The notes under the pieces: model-generated
Database searches by the model: none
The model's input: the letters and a program-made list of their open reading frames with translations, nothing else
What the model was told of the DNA's origin: nothing
Shown: positions 52,226-60,274 of the stretch, one piece after another
How the letters are laid out: each line of letters opens with the position of its first letter
How positions within the stretch are numbered: the stretch's first letter is position 1
Source of the DNA: a filamentous cyanobacterium Phorm 6
GTDB taxonomy: Bacteria; Cyanobacteriota; Cyanobacteriia; Cyanobacteriales; Microcoleaceae
DNA length: 64,000 bases
NCBI GenBank assembly: GCA_003003725.1
Contig: PVWI01000001.1
Coordinates: forward strand, 1 to 64,000
Reading direction: 5' to 3'
Made by a program: the position numbers and the translations under genes

Positions 52226-53530
52226 TTAAGCCGCGTCGCCCAAGTCGCCCCCAAAGTCGTCATGGCCTTCCTTCCAGTTGCGGTAGGCTTCGTCATACCG
52301 CTGCTGCGCCGCCATGATGTCCTCCTCACATTGTTTAATTTGCGTTCCGTAACGGTGGGCGATTATCTTCAAGTCTTGCGCTAAAATCTCTTCCAACTCA
52401 GCGCTTTTCTGCTGCACCCACTGCTGCCGCATTCGATCGACCTTTTGCTGCTTTTCCTTGATTTCGTGAGGTGCACCAATCATTTCAATGTCTGGCGCAA
52501 CAAAGGCGTTTTCCAGTTCGGTTTTCTCGGCGCGAGATTGAAATAACCGCTGTTCGATCGCCCGATCGCGCTCCAGTTCCAACTCTTTTTTGCGATCGCG
52601 ACCCATGCTAATATCATAGTCCGCTTCCGCCATCGCCATATTCTTCAGCCGCCCGTTGCTATCCCCCTCAGCAATGTATTTCATTAAATAGTCCAAACGT
52701 GTTTCTTGGCTATCTTTATCAGCAAGGAGTTTTTCAACTTCAACTTCTGGCATTCCTTCCCGTGGTAACATATGGCCGAAATACTTTTCAATTAAATCGG
52801 CATAGTGTTCTGGTAACTCAAAGCGATCGCTCTGAAAAGCGGCGGCTAACCAAACAATAGTAACAGGCAAACTGGCGGCGATCGCTTCTATTAAAATCCC
52901 CCCCGGCAGGCCCATTTGTACTACAATCCACAGCGCTGTTGAAAATTCCGCCGCACTCAGCGTTCCTGCTAAAATGGCATCGATAGCCAACTGTTGCTGT
53001 AGATTTTTGCCTTCGACTTGTTGGATCAGTGCCTTTTGAGTGCGGTAAAATAGTTCGTCCAATTCATTAATTGGAGATTGCCCTTGCTGTGCGATCGCGC
53101 TAATTTCCTGTTTTGTACCGTGAGCAATTCGCATATTTGTAAATACTTTAGTAGCGCGATCGTCTACCAAAAAACTAGCCAATGCACCACCACCCATTGC
53201 TGCTGGTAAAGCCGCCGCACCTAAACGCGAAGTTAACACTTGAGTTCCCGCACTAAAGGTGAGCGCACCTATTATTACTACCACAAATTTCGTGGCTTGT
53301 TTGGTAGCCGGTGAAGATTGCCGGGAGGCGATGGGATTCATGTCTTGAATGCGGGCTTCGGCAATGCGGGCTTCGGCTGATTTGGCAACTCTTTCGCTGA
53401 TATTTGCTCGTAGTCCTCTGGGGAGGCGTTTAACTACTTCTTGGGGAAATTGCCGCCAGCGATCGACTATTTGCCAGATATGAAGTTGAATTTGATTATG
53501 CTCGTTATTCTGCGGTTGATTTGAATTCAT
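52226..53530 (-). CDS. Membrane protein with C-terminal coiled coil, unknown function
   Basis: A 434-residue protein from ATG 53530, chosen because AAAGGAAAG precedes it; the open frame extends 31 residues further to 53623. Two hydrophobic regions (about 72-120, Ala/Gly-rich, and about 182-235, PGGILIEAIAASLPVTIVWL) are separated by a basic loop. The C-terminal 140 residues are a charged coiled coil (EIKEKQQKVDRMRQQWVQQK). I recognise no family. It lies between the sigma cassette and a TM protein, all on one strand, and could be a membrane partner of the array. Confidence 0.7.
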   Translation of the reverse strand: MNSNQPQNNEHNQIQLHIWQIVDRWRQFPQEVVKRLPRGLRANISERVAKSAEARIAEARIQDMNPIASRQSSPATKQATKFVVVIIGALTFSAGTQVLTSRLGAAALPAAMGGGALASFLVDDRATKVFTNMRIAHGTKQEISAIAQQGQSPINELDELFYRTQKALIQQVEGKNLQQQLAIDAILAGTLSAAEFSTALWIVVQMGLPGGILIEAIAASLPVTIVWLAAAFQSDRFELPEHYADLIEKYFGHMLPREGMPEVEVEKLLADKDSQETRLDYLMKYIAEGDSNGRLKNMAMAEADYDISMGRDRKKELELERDRAIEQRLFQSRAEKTELENAFVAPDIEMIGAPHEIKEKQQKVDRMRQQWVQQKSAELEEILAQDLKIIAHRYGTQIKQCEEDIMAAQQRYDEAYRNWKEGHDDFGGDLGDAA

Positions 53531-53631
53531 GGTCTTTCCTTTGATTTTACTGACAATGTTTAATCGTTTAATTTGTGAGGAGTTATGCGGATTTTTGAGG
53601 AAGTTACTTAGTCCTGGATGCAAGGGGGGCA

Positions 53632-53694
53632 GAAACCGGGTTTTTGCCTGAATCTGCGGGATGCAACAAAGTATTTTGAGAAAAACCCGGTTTC
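53632..53694. repeat. GAAACCGGGTTTTT palindromic repeat
   Basis: 63 bases, GAAACCGGGTTTTT left arm and AAAAACCCGGTTTC right arm. First of a tandem pair in the gap between the 52226 and 53786 genes. Confidence 0.88.
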
Positions 53695-53715
53695 TTTGGT
53701 CACATTGGAGGGGCA

Positions 53716-53778
53716 GAAACCGGGTTTTTCACTGAATCTGCTGGCTACAACGAAGTATTTTGGTAAAAACCCGGTTTC
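53716..53778. repeat. GAAACCGGGTTTTT palindromic repeat, second copy
   Basis: 63 bases, same arms. A further half copy (GAGAACCCGGTTTACG) at about 53791-53806 forms the last codons and stop region of the 53786 gene. Confidence 0.88.
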
Positions 53779-53785
53779 TAGGCTC

Positions 53786-54526
53786 CTATCGAGAACCCGG
53801 TTTACGAGCGGTTTCCAAGGCTAAACTGACGCAGTTAGAAATGTCTTTGAAATCGCAAATTTGCACCTTGCCTTCGGATGTTAAATTAGTCTCTAGCTGG
53901 TTTTTGAGGGTTTCGTCTTCAACCATAAAAGCGATCGCCCCATTGTTTTCGGTAATCTTGTGGACAACGGTTTTAATCCGCTGAACGTCTTTCGGATTGG
54001 GTTGGTTTGGACCCGGCTCATCGTCTTGAATGGCGATGGTTACTACGACAGGATTGAGATTGTGGCGGGCGCGTTCTTTTTGGATGGTGCTTTGGATGCG
54101 ATCGAGGAGTAAAATTAAAGAGGTTCCTGGGTGTTTGTTGGCGATCGCCCGTTTTGGATCTTTACACTGACCGAGTAGAGATAAACTGTTAGAAATGGAG
54201 ATATTTTGGGTCGTGACAGGGCGATCGGCAAAAGACATGGAAATTGCGACATCGCCCGGTTTATAATGTTGAATACTGGCTTGACAGTGTTGTTGTCGCT
54301 GGGCTGTATAAGTTTCAGCCGAATCGGAATTGTCGTCAGCCCGGATGTGGATGATGCGCTGGGTGGTAAACTCAACAAATAAGGTAGCACCGACTACGCC
54401 TAAGCCTAAAAGAATTGCGGATAAAATAAGGGGGGATTTGAACCAAGATTGATTAATTTGGGTGCGTGCGGCTGGGGGTTGCGGGCTGCGACTGGTGTAG
54501 CGCGTGGGGTGGTAGTATCGGCTCAT
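53786..54526 (-). CDS. Single-pass membrane protein, unknown function
   Basis: A 246-residue protein from ATG 54526 (MSRYYHPTRYT); a GTG at 54574 would add 16 residues. A basic Pro-rich N-terminus is followed by one strong membrane helix (about 31-55, SPLILSAILLGLGVVGATLF), then a soluble alpha/beta domain with an RRTGD-free Rossmann-like pattern (VVVTIAIQDDEPGP, NNGAIAFMVEDET). A vWA-like or periplasmic sensing fold is possible but no metal motif is visible. The last codons (RKPGSR-stop) are encoded by a fragment of the GAAACCGGG repeat, so the C-terminus has been rewritten by the repeat. Confidence 0.65.
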   Translation of the reverse strand: MSRYYHPTRYTSRSPQPPAARTQINQSWFKSPLILSAILLGLGVVGATLFVEFTTQRIIHIRADDNSDSAETYTAQRQQHCQASIQHYKPGDVAISMSFADRPVTTQNISISNSLSLLGQCKDPKRAIANKHPGTSLILLLDRIQSTIQKERARHNLNPVVVTIAIQDDEPGPNQPNPKDVQRIKTVVHKITENNGAIAFMVEDETLKNQLETNLTSEGKVQICDFKDISNCVSLALETARKPGSR

Positions 54527-54650
54527 GGCTGTTGGTTTGCTAACTGTGCTACTGGTATTATCGAAGGGAGTCACCGTTGTTATGCGGAGTTGCTGAAAAC
54601 GATCGAAATGTCACACTGAAATCAATTTGTATTGTATTTAATAAAGTTTT

Positions 54651-54844
54651 GTAGGGGCGGGTTCGCCGAGATATTTGCCACCAACCAACCAACGATCAAA
54701 ACCCGCCCCCACCCACCAAAAATTTGAAAATAAATTGAATTTAAGCGTGAAGCGGGGATGTTGGTTTGGGGCTATCGGTTGGGTGGGGGGGGGTTTATTA
54801 AGATTATTCGTGGGTGAAAAGTATCTTGGCGAACCCGCCCCTAC
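54651..54844. mobile_element. MITE-like element with 23-bp terminal inverted repeats
   Basis: The left end (54651-54673, starting GTAGGGGCGGGTTCGCC) and right end (54822-54844) are inverted copies with a single mismatch over 23 bases. The 194-base element encodes no protein. This fits a miniature inverted-repeat element or a large hairpin repeat. Related but broken sequence occurs at about 60139-60200. Confidence 0.6.
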
Positions 54845-54864
54845 AGGCCATATAATACAGGTCA

Positions 54865-54928
54865 GAAACCGGGTTTCTGCGTAGATATCTATTGATAAAC
54901 CAAAGATTTTGCCGAGAAACCCGGTTTC
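54865..54928. repeat. GAAACCGGGTTT palindromic repeat
   Basis: GAAACCGGGTTTC at the left and GAAACCCGGTTTC at the right, 64 bases, just downstream of the TPR-CHAT gene, where it could act as terminator. Confidence 0.85.
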
Positions 54929-54944
54929 TTTTCGTAAGTTCTAA

Positions 54945-57737
54945 TTAACGCAAACCAGAACAAATGAAACCGGCCCAATAGTAAGGCGTTGCAAAGGGTA
55001 ATTCTTGACGACAGAGATTTTTCAGACTTTCTTTCACCTTGAAAATACGAGACGAAATCGCATCCCACTGTTTATATTCTTCATCCCATCGCTGATACTC
55101 AGGCGTTCCTTCAAATAATCTTTTACGATTTTTATCAGCTTTTTTTCGCTTTTCTGCCGCTTGTTCAAATTGCTTTTGCAAGTTGGTTTCGAGTTCACCT
55201 TTGTAATCGCTTTCTAGGGTTTTCCCTGGTAAATTTCTCAGTTTGTTTTGCGCTTTTCTCAAGGCTTCAGGACGATTTAACCGTTGACGATACTGATAGT
55301 AAAAGATGGAAAATAAAGCTGTGGCTAAATCATCAACTGACCACAATGTACTGACAACACTCCGCGCCCCCGCACATAAAAAGCCGGTGGATAATGATAA
55401 AATATCATCACTAATACCCGCAAGACCCAAGTTAGTTTCGCAACAGGAAAGGAAGACATCGGAGAGATTGGGAAGTCGAAAACCGGGACTCATTATTTGA
55501 CCTAAAGTAATCTTCCCATCAGCAAGAAGTAGGCAGGATTCTAAGGGACTATCGAGGCGAGATTGGGCGTGGTGGCTGGAGTGTAAGACTTGCACTTGTT
55601 TCGCCAGTTGGCGATAATTGATCACTGTAGCTTGGCTGCGACCTTTTAAGCGTAGGTTTTCGGGAATGTTGTATAATTTCGCGATTTGTTCGCATTCAAA
55701 TTGGGCGTTTGGTAGGGTATCATCGGCATTTTCTACAGTGCCGTAATTAATCTCAGAAAGTGGCTTACGTTGTTGGCAATATTGCAAGATTTGGCTACTG
55801 GGAACATAGCGAATGCGAAATTTATCGCCTAAGTATTCGGTTGAGATTGTTTCACTTTCCGGTGGAATACTTATATTAGTGATAGTATTCTTTTTTTCCA
55901 GGCGGGTGAAGGTTTCGATGACTTGGCGCATCATTCCTGATGGCTGGTTTTCCGGTGGCTGAGAATTGTTCTGATTGGGAACAGTTAAAGGTAAGGCGGC
56001 AAAGGGGATTTGATGCCAATATAAATGGGGGATAATAATCAGTTCCTCAATATCCTTGAGATAGGTTTGCACTAAGGTTTTGAGTTGCAGTTTTTCGGCT
56101 AATTGCTGCAAGAAATCCGAGATTTTTGCTTGCCAAATGCCGTCTTCCCTGTTAGAATAGGGAGTTAGCCACTCGTCAACAACTAAATCGCGTAAAGTTT
56201 CAGAGCCAAAGCCGGTGCAAGTGTACAGTTTGGCTTTTTTGTGCTTGTATATGATGAAAATGTGGGTGTCATTCTTGGTGGTGAAGAAATTGATAATGGC
56301 GGTTTTTGGTTGTTCGATGAGTTGCTGGATGGTGCGAAAATCTAGCGGAGTTACTTGAATTTCTCCGGCCAAAACTGGATCTTCGCGGCGCATTTGTTCC
56401 CAAATTTGTTGTTTTTGCGCTTCCAAAGTTTTGAGGGTGGCGGTGGCGGCTTTTACAGCGTCGCGAGTCAGGGCAAAACTGCGTTTATCTGTTGGTTGTT
56501 GGCTAGAGTTGGTGTCACCTTGGAGGGGTTTACGTTCGGTATCAATTTGGGCTTGGATGTTGTCGTATTGTTGCAAATATTCCTGAACTTCGCTCCGAAT
56601 TTCACCGCCTGCGTAGAGGTCGTTACTTGCCATTAAGTCTACCAGACGTTTGGATCTTGAACGGTCTACATATTCTATGGCTTTGTTCACGTTGCCGCTA
56701 TTGATGTAGGCTTGAATGATGTTTTGATAAACATCAATTGAATCAGCGATAATTTTTTGGCGACTGACATCGGTGGTTGACCAAATGCGGCTTTGTTCGA
56801 CAGCAAGAATGGCTGCTGCGTAGCCCTCAATGGCAATCTTCCACAAGCCTTTATTGAAGGCAAAATTGCCGAGGTTTCTGCCAGATTGCAGACAATCTAA
56901 TGGTAAAGTGGTGGGAGTCCGAAATTCTAAGGCTAACCGGAAAAAACGAATCGCCCTATCTATATTCTCTGCCCCATTGCCCGTGATTTTGTCTCCGTAG
57001 GCAATTGCCAGATTATTTTGAGTCTCTGCCCATTTTTCAGGAAAATCCTCACGGGTTCTAACTTCTAATCCCTTTTGATAACAAGCGATCGCCCTATCTA
57101 TATTCTCAGCCCGGTTGCCCGTGATTTTGTCAGAGTAGGCAGTTCCCAGATTATTTTGAGTCGTTGCCCAATTTTCACGAAAATCCTCACGGGTGAAGAT
57201 GGTTAAAACTAATTCGTAACCAATAATAGCAATGTCTAAGTTACTCGCTATGTTGCCTAAAGGGAACTGCTGAATTAAATTGCTGAAATTACCAAAATCT
57301 GCTGCAACTCTTAGGACTTCTTCGGGTGCGACTTGGGAGAGAATGTTGTTAGCCAAATTTGGGTACAGTTTAACTAAGGTCTGATTTAATTTATCTTGGT
57401 TAGCAGCTAGGATGGGATAAACGACTTGTTTGTTGCCATTACTGTCAGACGTGGCTATCAATACTTCAAGCAAAAATGCCATATATTCTTCTGGGGATGC
57501 TGGCGATGAGGTGTTACCCAAATAATCTGCTATTTGCTGTGCCAAATACGTTAAAAATCTAGCATTATTTTCATTCCCCTGTTGCGCTATCATTTCTGCC
57601 ACTTGTGCCATCACCTGCACTAAATCTGCATCGATCAGGTGTGGATGGGCATTGAGAATATTACTCTCTTCCCCATTGGGACAAGTCAGTAACGCTTGAA
57701 TCAAATTAAGATAATCTTGCTGGCGTTGTTCGTTCAT
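54945..57737 (-). CDS. TPR-CHAT protein
   Basis: A 930-residue protein of the common TPR-CHAT type, different from the array module. Helical N-terminus; TPRs of about 40 residues at about 190-310 (WAETQNNLAIAYGDKITGN, TREDFPEKWAETQ); a helical linker; and a C-terminal CHAT domain with catalytic His722 (LHSSHH) and Cys766 (LSCCETNLG), followed by GFLCAGARSVVSTLWSVDD. TPR-CHAT proteins include gasdermin-activating and CRISPR-linked proteases, so a caspase-like protease role is well founded, but no gasdermin or CRISPR genes are visible here. It ends with QELPFATPYYWAGFICSG, as usual for the family. Confidence 0.92.
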   Translation of the reverse strand: MNEQRQQDYLNLIQALLTCPNGEESNILNAHPHLIDADLVQVMAQVAEMIAQQGNENNARFLTYLAQQIADYLGNTSSPASPEEYMAFLLEVLIATSDSNGNKQVVYPILAANQDKLNQTLVKLYPNLANNILSQVAPEEVLRVAADFGNFSNLIQQFPLGNIASNLDIAIIGYELVLTIFTREDFRENWATTQNNLGTAYSDKITGNRAENIDRAIACYQKGLEVRTREDFPEKWAETQNNLAIAYGDKITGNGAENIDRAIRFFRLALEFRTPTTLPLDCLQSGRNLGNFAFNKGLWKIAIEGYAAAILAVEQSRIWSTTDVSRQKIIADSIDVYQNIIQAYINSGNVNKAIEYVDRSRSKRLVDLMASNDLYAGGEIRSEVQEYLQQYDNIQAQIDTERKPLQGDTNSSQQPTDKRSFALTRDAVKAATATLKTLEAQKQQIWEQMRREDPVLAGEIQVTPLDFRTIQQLIEQPKTAIINFFTTKNDTHIFIIYKHKKAKLYTCTGFGSETLRDLVVDEWLTPYSNREDGIWQAKISDFLQQLAEKLQLKTLVQTYLKDIEELIIIPHLYWHQIPFAALPLTVPNQNNSQPPENQPSGMMRQVIETFTRLEKKNTITNISIPPESETISTEYLGDKFRIRYVPSSQILQYCQQRKPLSEINYGTVENADDTLPNAQFECEQIAKLYNIPENLRLKGRSQATVINYRQLAKQVQVLHSSHHAQSRLDSPLESCLLLADGKITLGQIMSPGFRLPNLSDVFLSCCETNLGLAGISDDILSLSTGFLCAGARSVVSTLWSVDDLATALFSIFYYQYRQRLNRPEALRKAQNKLRNLPGKTLESDYKGELETNLQKQFEQAAEKRKKADKNRKRLFEGTPEYQRWDEEYKQWDAISSRIFKVKESLKNLCRQELPFATPYYWAGFICSGLR

Positions 57738-57791
57738 GGTTGTGCTGCCTCGATAAAGTTGTAAAAACAGGACTTACGCACTCCGATCAAA

Positions 57792-57855
57792 GAAACCGGG
57801 TTTTTTACTGAATCTACGAGTCACAACCGAGATTTCTCGTAAAAAACCCGGTTTC
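57792..57855. repeat. GAAACCGGGTTTTTT palindromic repeat
   Basis: 64 bases with GAAACCGGGTTTTTT and AAAAAACCCGGTTTC arms, in the 162-base gap before the TPR-CHAT gene; CAGGACTTACGCA precedes it at 57769-57781. Confidence 0.85.
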
Positions 57856-57899
57856 TGCTACCCCGCGCGCAAGTCATAAAAAATCCAAATCACTCATCC

Positions 57900-58925
57900 C
57901 TAAACCTTGCAAATCTTCCCCTTAATCTCCTCCAAATCCACATAAGAATCCGCCACATCAATCAACGCCTCACTCGTCATCGATCGCAAACTGACCACCT
58001 CCACCCTAGCCCTGCAATCGCTTACCTTATGCAGCGCGCAAGCCAAATCTCCATCCCCACCAACCAAAACCACCGTGTCATATTGCCCCGCCAAACTCAC
58101 AATATCCATCGCCATCTCTACATCCAAATTCGCTTTTTTCGATCCATCCGGCCGCTGCAATACCGGCTTAGACACTACCCGGAAACCGTGATGCCGCATC
58201 CACAACAAAAAGCCCCGCTGTTTCTCATCCGCAGCTTCTACTCCAGTATAGTAAATAGCCCGAAATAAAGTATCGTCTCCTACTAAATATTTCAGGAATT
58301 TGGTATAATCAATTCTGATTCCCAATTCCCCGATCGCATAAAACAGGTTAGCGCCATCAATAAATATGGCAACTCGCCCGCGACCTGTTTTTGCCGGTAC
58401 GGATGTTAACCGTTTGAGTGCGGCTAGTTGCTGCTGCATTTCATCGAGTTTCTGAGTTCGATCGCCCAATTCATCCGCGCGATCGTCCAAATCAATTGCC
58501 CACTGTTGCAATTGCGTAATTTGCCCCTGCAACTGTGCTTTCTCCAAAGTCAAAACTCGTTCCTGAATCGAACTGATAGCCATCGCATCCAGCCGATTTT
58601 CCCTTGTGCTAACCGCCGCTATTTCTACTGTGGTAGTGGCGAGACGCTGCTGCAAAATTTCCTCAAAACGGAGGCGGTTAATTAAACTCAGCCCGCAGCA
58701 CAAAGATAGGGGAATTGCAACCATTGTCTGTTGAGAAACCGCCGCGATCGCCGCTGTGGCCACAGTTCCCCAAAACGCCGTCTGTTCCGCGATTTTGAGT
58801 TGCTGCGAGCCGATCGCCCGCAACAGTTGTTTACCCCAAAATTCATTTTCCGACAGTCGCAGCCCCTCAGACGGGGCGGTAACAGGTGGGCGCCGAAGTG
58901 CGATTAGATTAGCCATTTGATTCAC
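57900..58925 (-). CDS. NYN (LabA-like PIN) domain protein with membrane and coiled-coil regions
   Basis: A 341-residue protein. A hydrophobic segment (about 50-80, MVAIPLSLCCGL) and a coiled coil (about 125-170, QITQLQQWAIDLDDRADELG) precede a NYN domain (about 180-335) with the acidic residues expected in PIN-like nucleases: AIFIDGANLFYAIG, LDVEMAMDIV and VVLVGGDGDLACAL. LabA-type NYN proteins are common in cyanobacteria and are thought to be RNases. Its neighbours are a TPR-CHAT gene downstream and a small YbjN-like gene upstream, all on one strand. Membrane attachment of a nuclease would be unusual but matches the array's other anchored effectors. Confidence 0.85.
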   Translation of the reverse strand: MNQMANLIALRRPPVTAPSEGLRLSENEFWGKQLLRAIGSQQLKIAEQTAFWGTVATAAIAAVSQQTMVAIPLSLCCGLSLINRLRFEEILQQRLATTTVEIAAVSTRENRLDAMAISSIQERVLTLEKAQLQGQITQLQQWAIDLDDRADELGDRTQKLDEMQQQLAALKRLTSVPAKTGRGRVAIFIDGANLFYAIGELGIRIDYTKFLKYLVGDDTLFRAIYYTGVEAADEKQRGFLLWMRHHGFRVVSKPVLQRPDGSKKANLDVEMAMDIVSLAGQYDTVVLVGGDGDLACALHKVSDCRARVEVVSLRSMTSEALIDVADSYVDLEEIKGKICKV

Positions 58926-59023
58926 GATCCTGAGTAGTAGTTATGATATTTAATCGACTGGGTACAGAACATTTATGCAAAACAATTCAGGCCCAGGCGA
59001 TCGCAGCATCCACAGGACTTACC

Positions 59024-59094
59024 CAAAAAAAACCCGGTTTCTACCAAATTTCGTGCATTTCTCCGAGAAATATTGAGGTAGAAACCGGGTTTTT
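59024..59094. repeat. Palindromic repeat in reverse order (AAACCCGG ... CCGGGTTT)
   Basis: AAAACCCGGTTTC at the left and GAAACCGGGTTTTT at the right: the same family with the arms exchanged. It lies in the gap between the 59123 and 57900 genes. Confidence 0.8.
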
Positions 59095-59122
59095 GGGCCC
59101 CGATGCGTAGGTCTCGATCCAT

Positions 59123-59656
59123 TTAGCTGTCGAGTTGCCGGCGATGGGCGATCGCATCTCCCAGCAAATTCAAAAACTCATCGGGCATCCCATCTAACAA
59201 CTGTTCGGCCAAATCTTTTCGCCCCGGATCGACACCCGTTGCTAACACCGCATTTAATCTGGGCATCGCGTTCGAGTCCACCAACTGAATTAAACCGCTC
59301 AAACACCGATTAAACAAGCATTCTGTTACGTGGGCATCCTCGATGGGCAACTCAATAGAAGCGCGAACTTCGCCATCTGTAGGATCGTATTCAAACCGCA
59401 GCATCTTGACTTCCCAGCTAATAGCCAGCATTGTCTGAAACAGGAGGCCCTTATAAAGGCAGTCTTTCACCGCCAGCAATTGCGGCGCAACGAATTGCAG
59501 AAATTCGCCATTTTCGCTAAGCTGGATGAAGATTACAAAATTATCGAAATTTTCAGCTTTGACACCAGTAATGACGCGAGTATTATCAGCATCAAATTTG
59601 TACTTCCAGCCGCGTTGTTCGAGACAGTGGGCGATAAAAGGGAGTGTGGTAGCCAT
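59123..59656 (-). CDS. YbjN/CesT-like small protein
   Basis: A 177-residue protein. I chose ATG 59656 (MATTLPFIAHCLEQRGWKYK); the frame is open to 59740 but the extra 28 residues have no family character. The sequence has the alternating alpha/beta pattern of YbjN or type III chaperone-like proteins (KYKFDADNTRVITGV, NFVIFIQLSENGEFLQFVA, EVRASIELPIEDAHVTECLF). Such proteins bind other proteins rather than catalyse. GGAACAC lies upstream of the start. No direct link to the CHAT array beyond being on the same strand. Confidence 0.7.
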   Translation of the reverse strand: MATTLPFIAHCLEQRGWKYKFDADNTRVITGVKAENFDNFVIFIQLSENGEFLQFVAPQLLAVKDCLYKGLLFQTMLAISWEVKMLRFEYDPTDGEVRASIELPIEDAHVTECLFNRCLSGLIQLVDSNAMPRLNAVLATGVDPGRKDLAEQLLDGMPDEFLNLLGDAIAHRRQLDS

Positions 59657-59765
59657 GAGTTTTGTGTTCCTAATATATAGATGATTTTCAGGTTGACAGC
59701 AGCGCCTTTGTGCGCTGCTATTTGTATATCGGTTAAGCAATCAAGAATTATGCGATCGATTTCTG

Positions 59766-59951
59766 TTACTTGCCCCCAGGTGGAGTTCTTGGACATTCGC
59801 ATTGCGCTGTGGTAGGGATAATAGATGAAGGGCGATCGCTCGGTGCAGCTACAGCAGCATTCGTTTTCGGTTCTAAGTACATACCGTTAATCAAATTGGC
59901 AACTAACAGCGAAATCAAAGCTGTTTCTAAGACTGTAAATGGCCTTTGCAT
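59766..59951 (-). CDS. Small membrane-anchored peptide, 61 residues
   Basis: The ATG at 59951 has GTAGGAG nine bases upstream, a good ribosome-binding site. A hydrophobic N-terminal helix (FTVLETALISLLVANLINGM) is followed by a Pro/Cys-containing tail (PTTAQCECPRTPPGGK). The tail could be processed outside the membrane. The strong start signal makes it more likely real than most short ORFs here. Function unknown. Confidence 0.5.
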   Translation of the reverse strand: MQRPFTVLETALISLLVANLINGMYLEPKTNAAVAAPSDRPSSIIPTTAQCECPRTPPGGK

Positions 59952-60274
59952 AATTGACTCCTACTTCAACAGGGGTAAAGAAACTTGAGGTTTTGCTTCC
60001 CTCTGTTTAGATATCGGTAGTATTGGGGGTTTTTTATGCAAAGGCGATCGTTTAATATCAAGTCAGCAAAGTTTGGCATCCCACGGTGGGCGGGTTTATT
60101 AATAAAACTGAGATATTGCACCCGCGGCCAAAAACTTGTAGGGGCTGCTTCACCAATAGCTTTAAAAGATACCCAAAGACTAAAAAACCCGCCCCCATCC
60201 CGCGCGAGAGTCCTTTGGGGATCTAACAGCGATCGCCCCGATTTTTAGCGATCGCCGATAAAAATCTTTGTAAA
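59952..60274. other. Intergenic region with degenerate repeat
   Basis: No gene. At about 60139-60200 GTAGGGGCTGCTTCACC and AAAAACCCGCCCCCAT resemble parts of the 54651-54844 element. HIP1-like cores occur near 60046 and 60230. Confidence 0.5.

Larger units (their letters stand above)
54575..54944. other. Gap holding an inverted-repeat element and a palindrome
   Basis: No gene is seen. The gap contains the 54651-54844 inverted-repeat element and the 54865-54928 palindromic repeat, both listed separately. Confidence 0.7.

Noticed and set aside
53618-53824. Plus-strand reading frame of 68 codons
   Set aside because: It is made of two translated palindromic repeats (GQKPGF...KNPVS twice); no start signal or independent coding character.
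54945-57737. TPR-CHAT as part of a type III-E CRISPR or gasdermin system
   Set aside because: No cas, effector or gasdermin-like gene is visible in the neighbourhood; only the general TPR-CHAT assignment can be supported.
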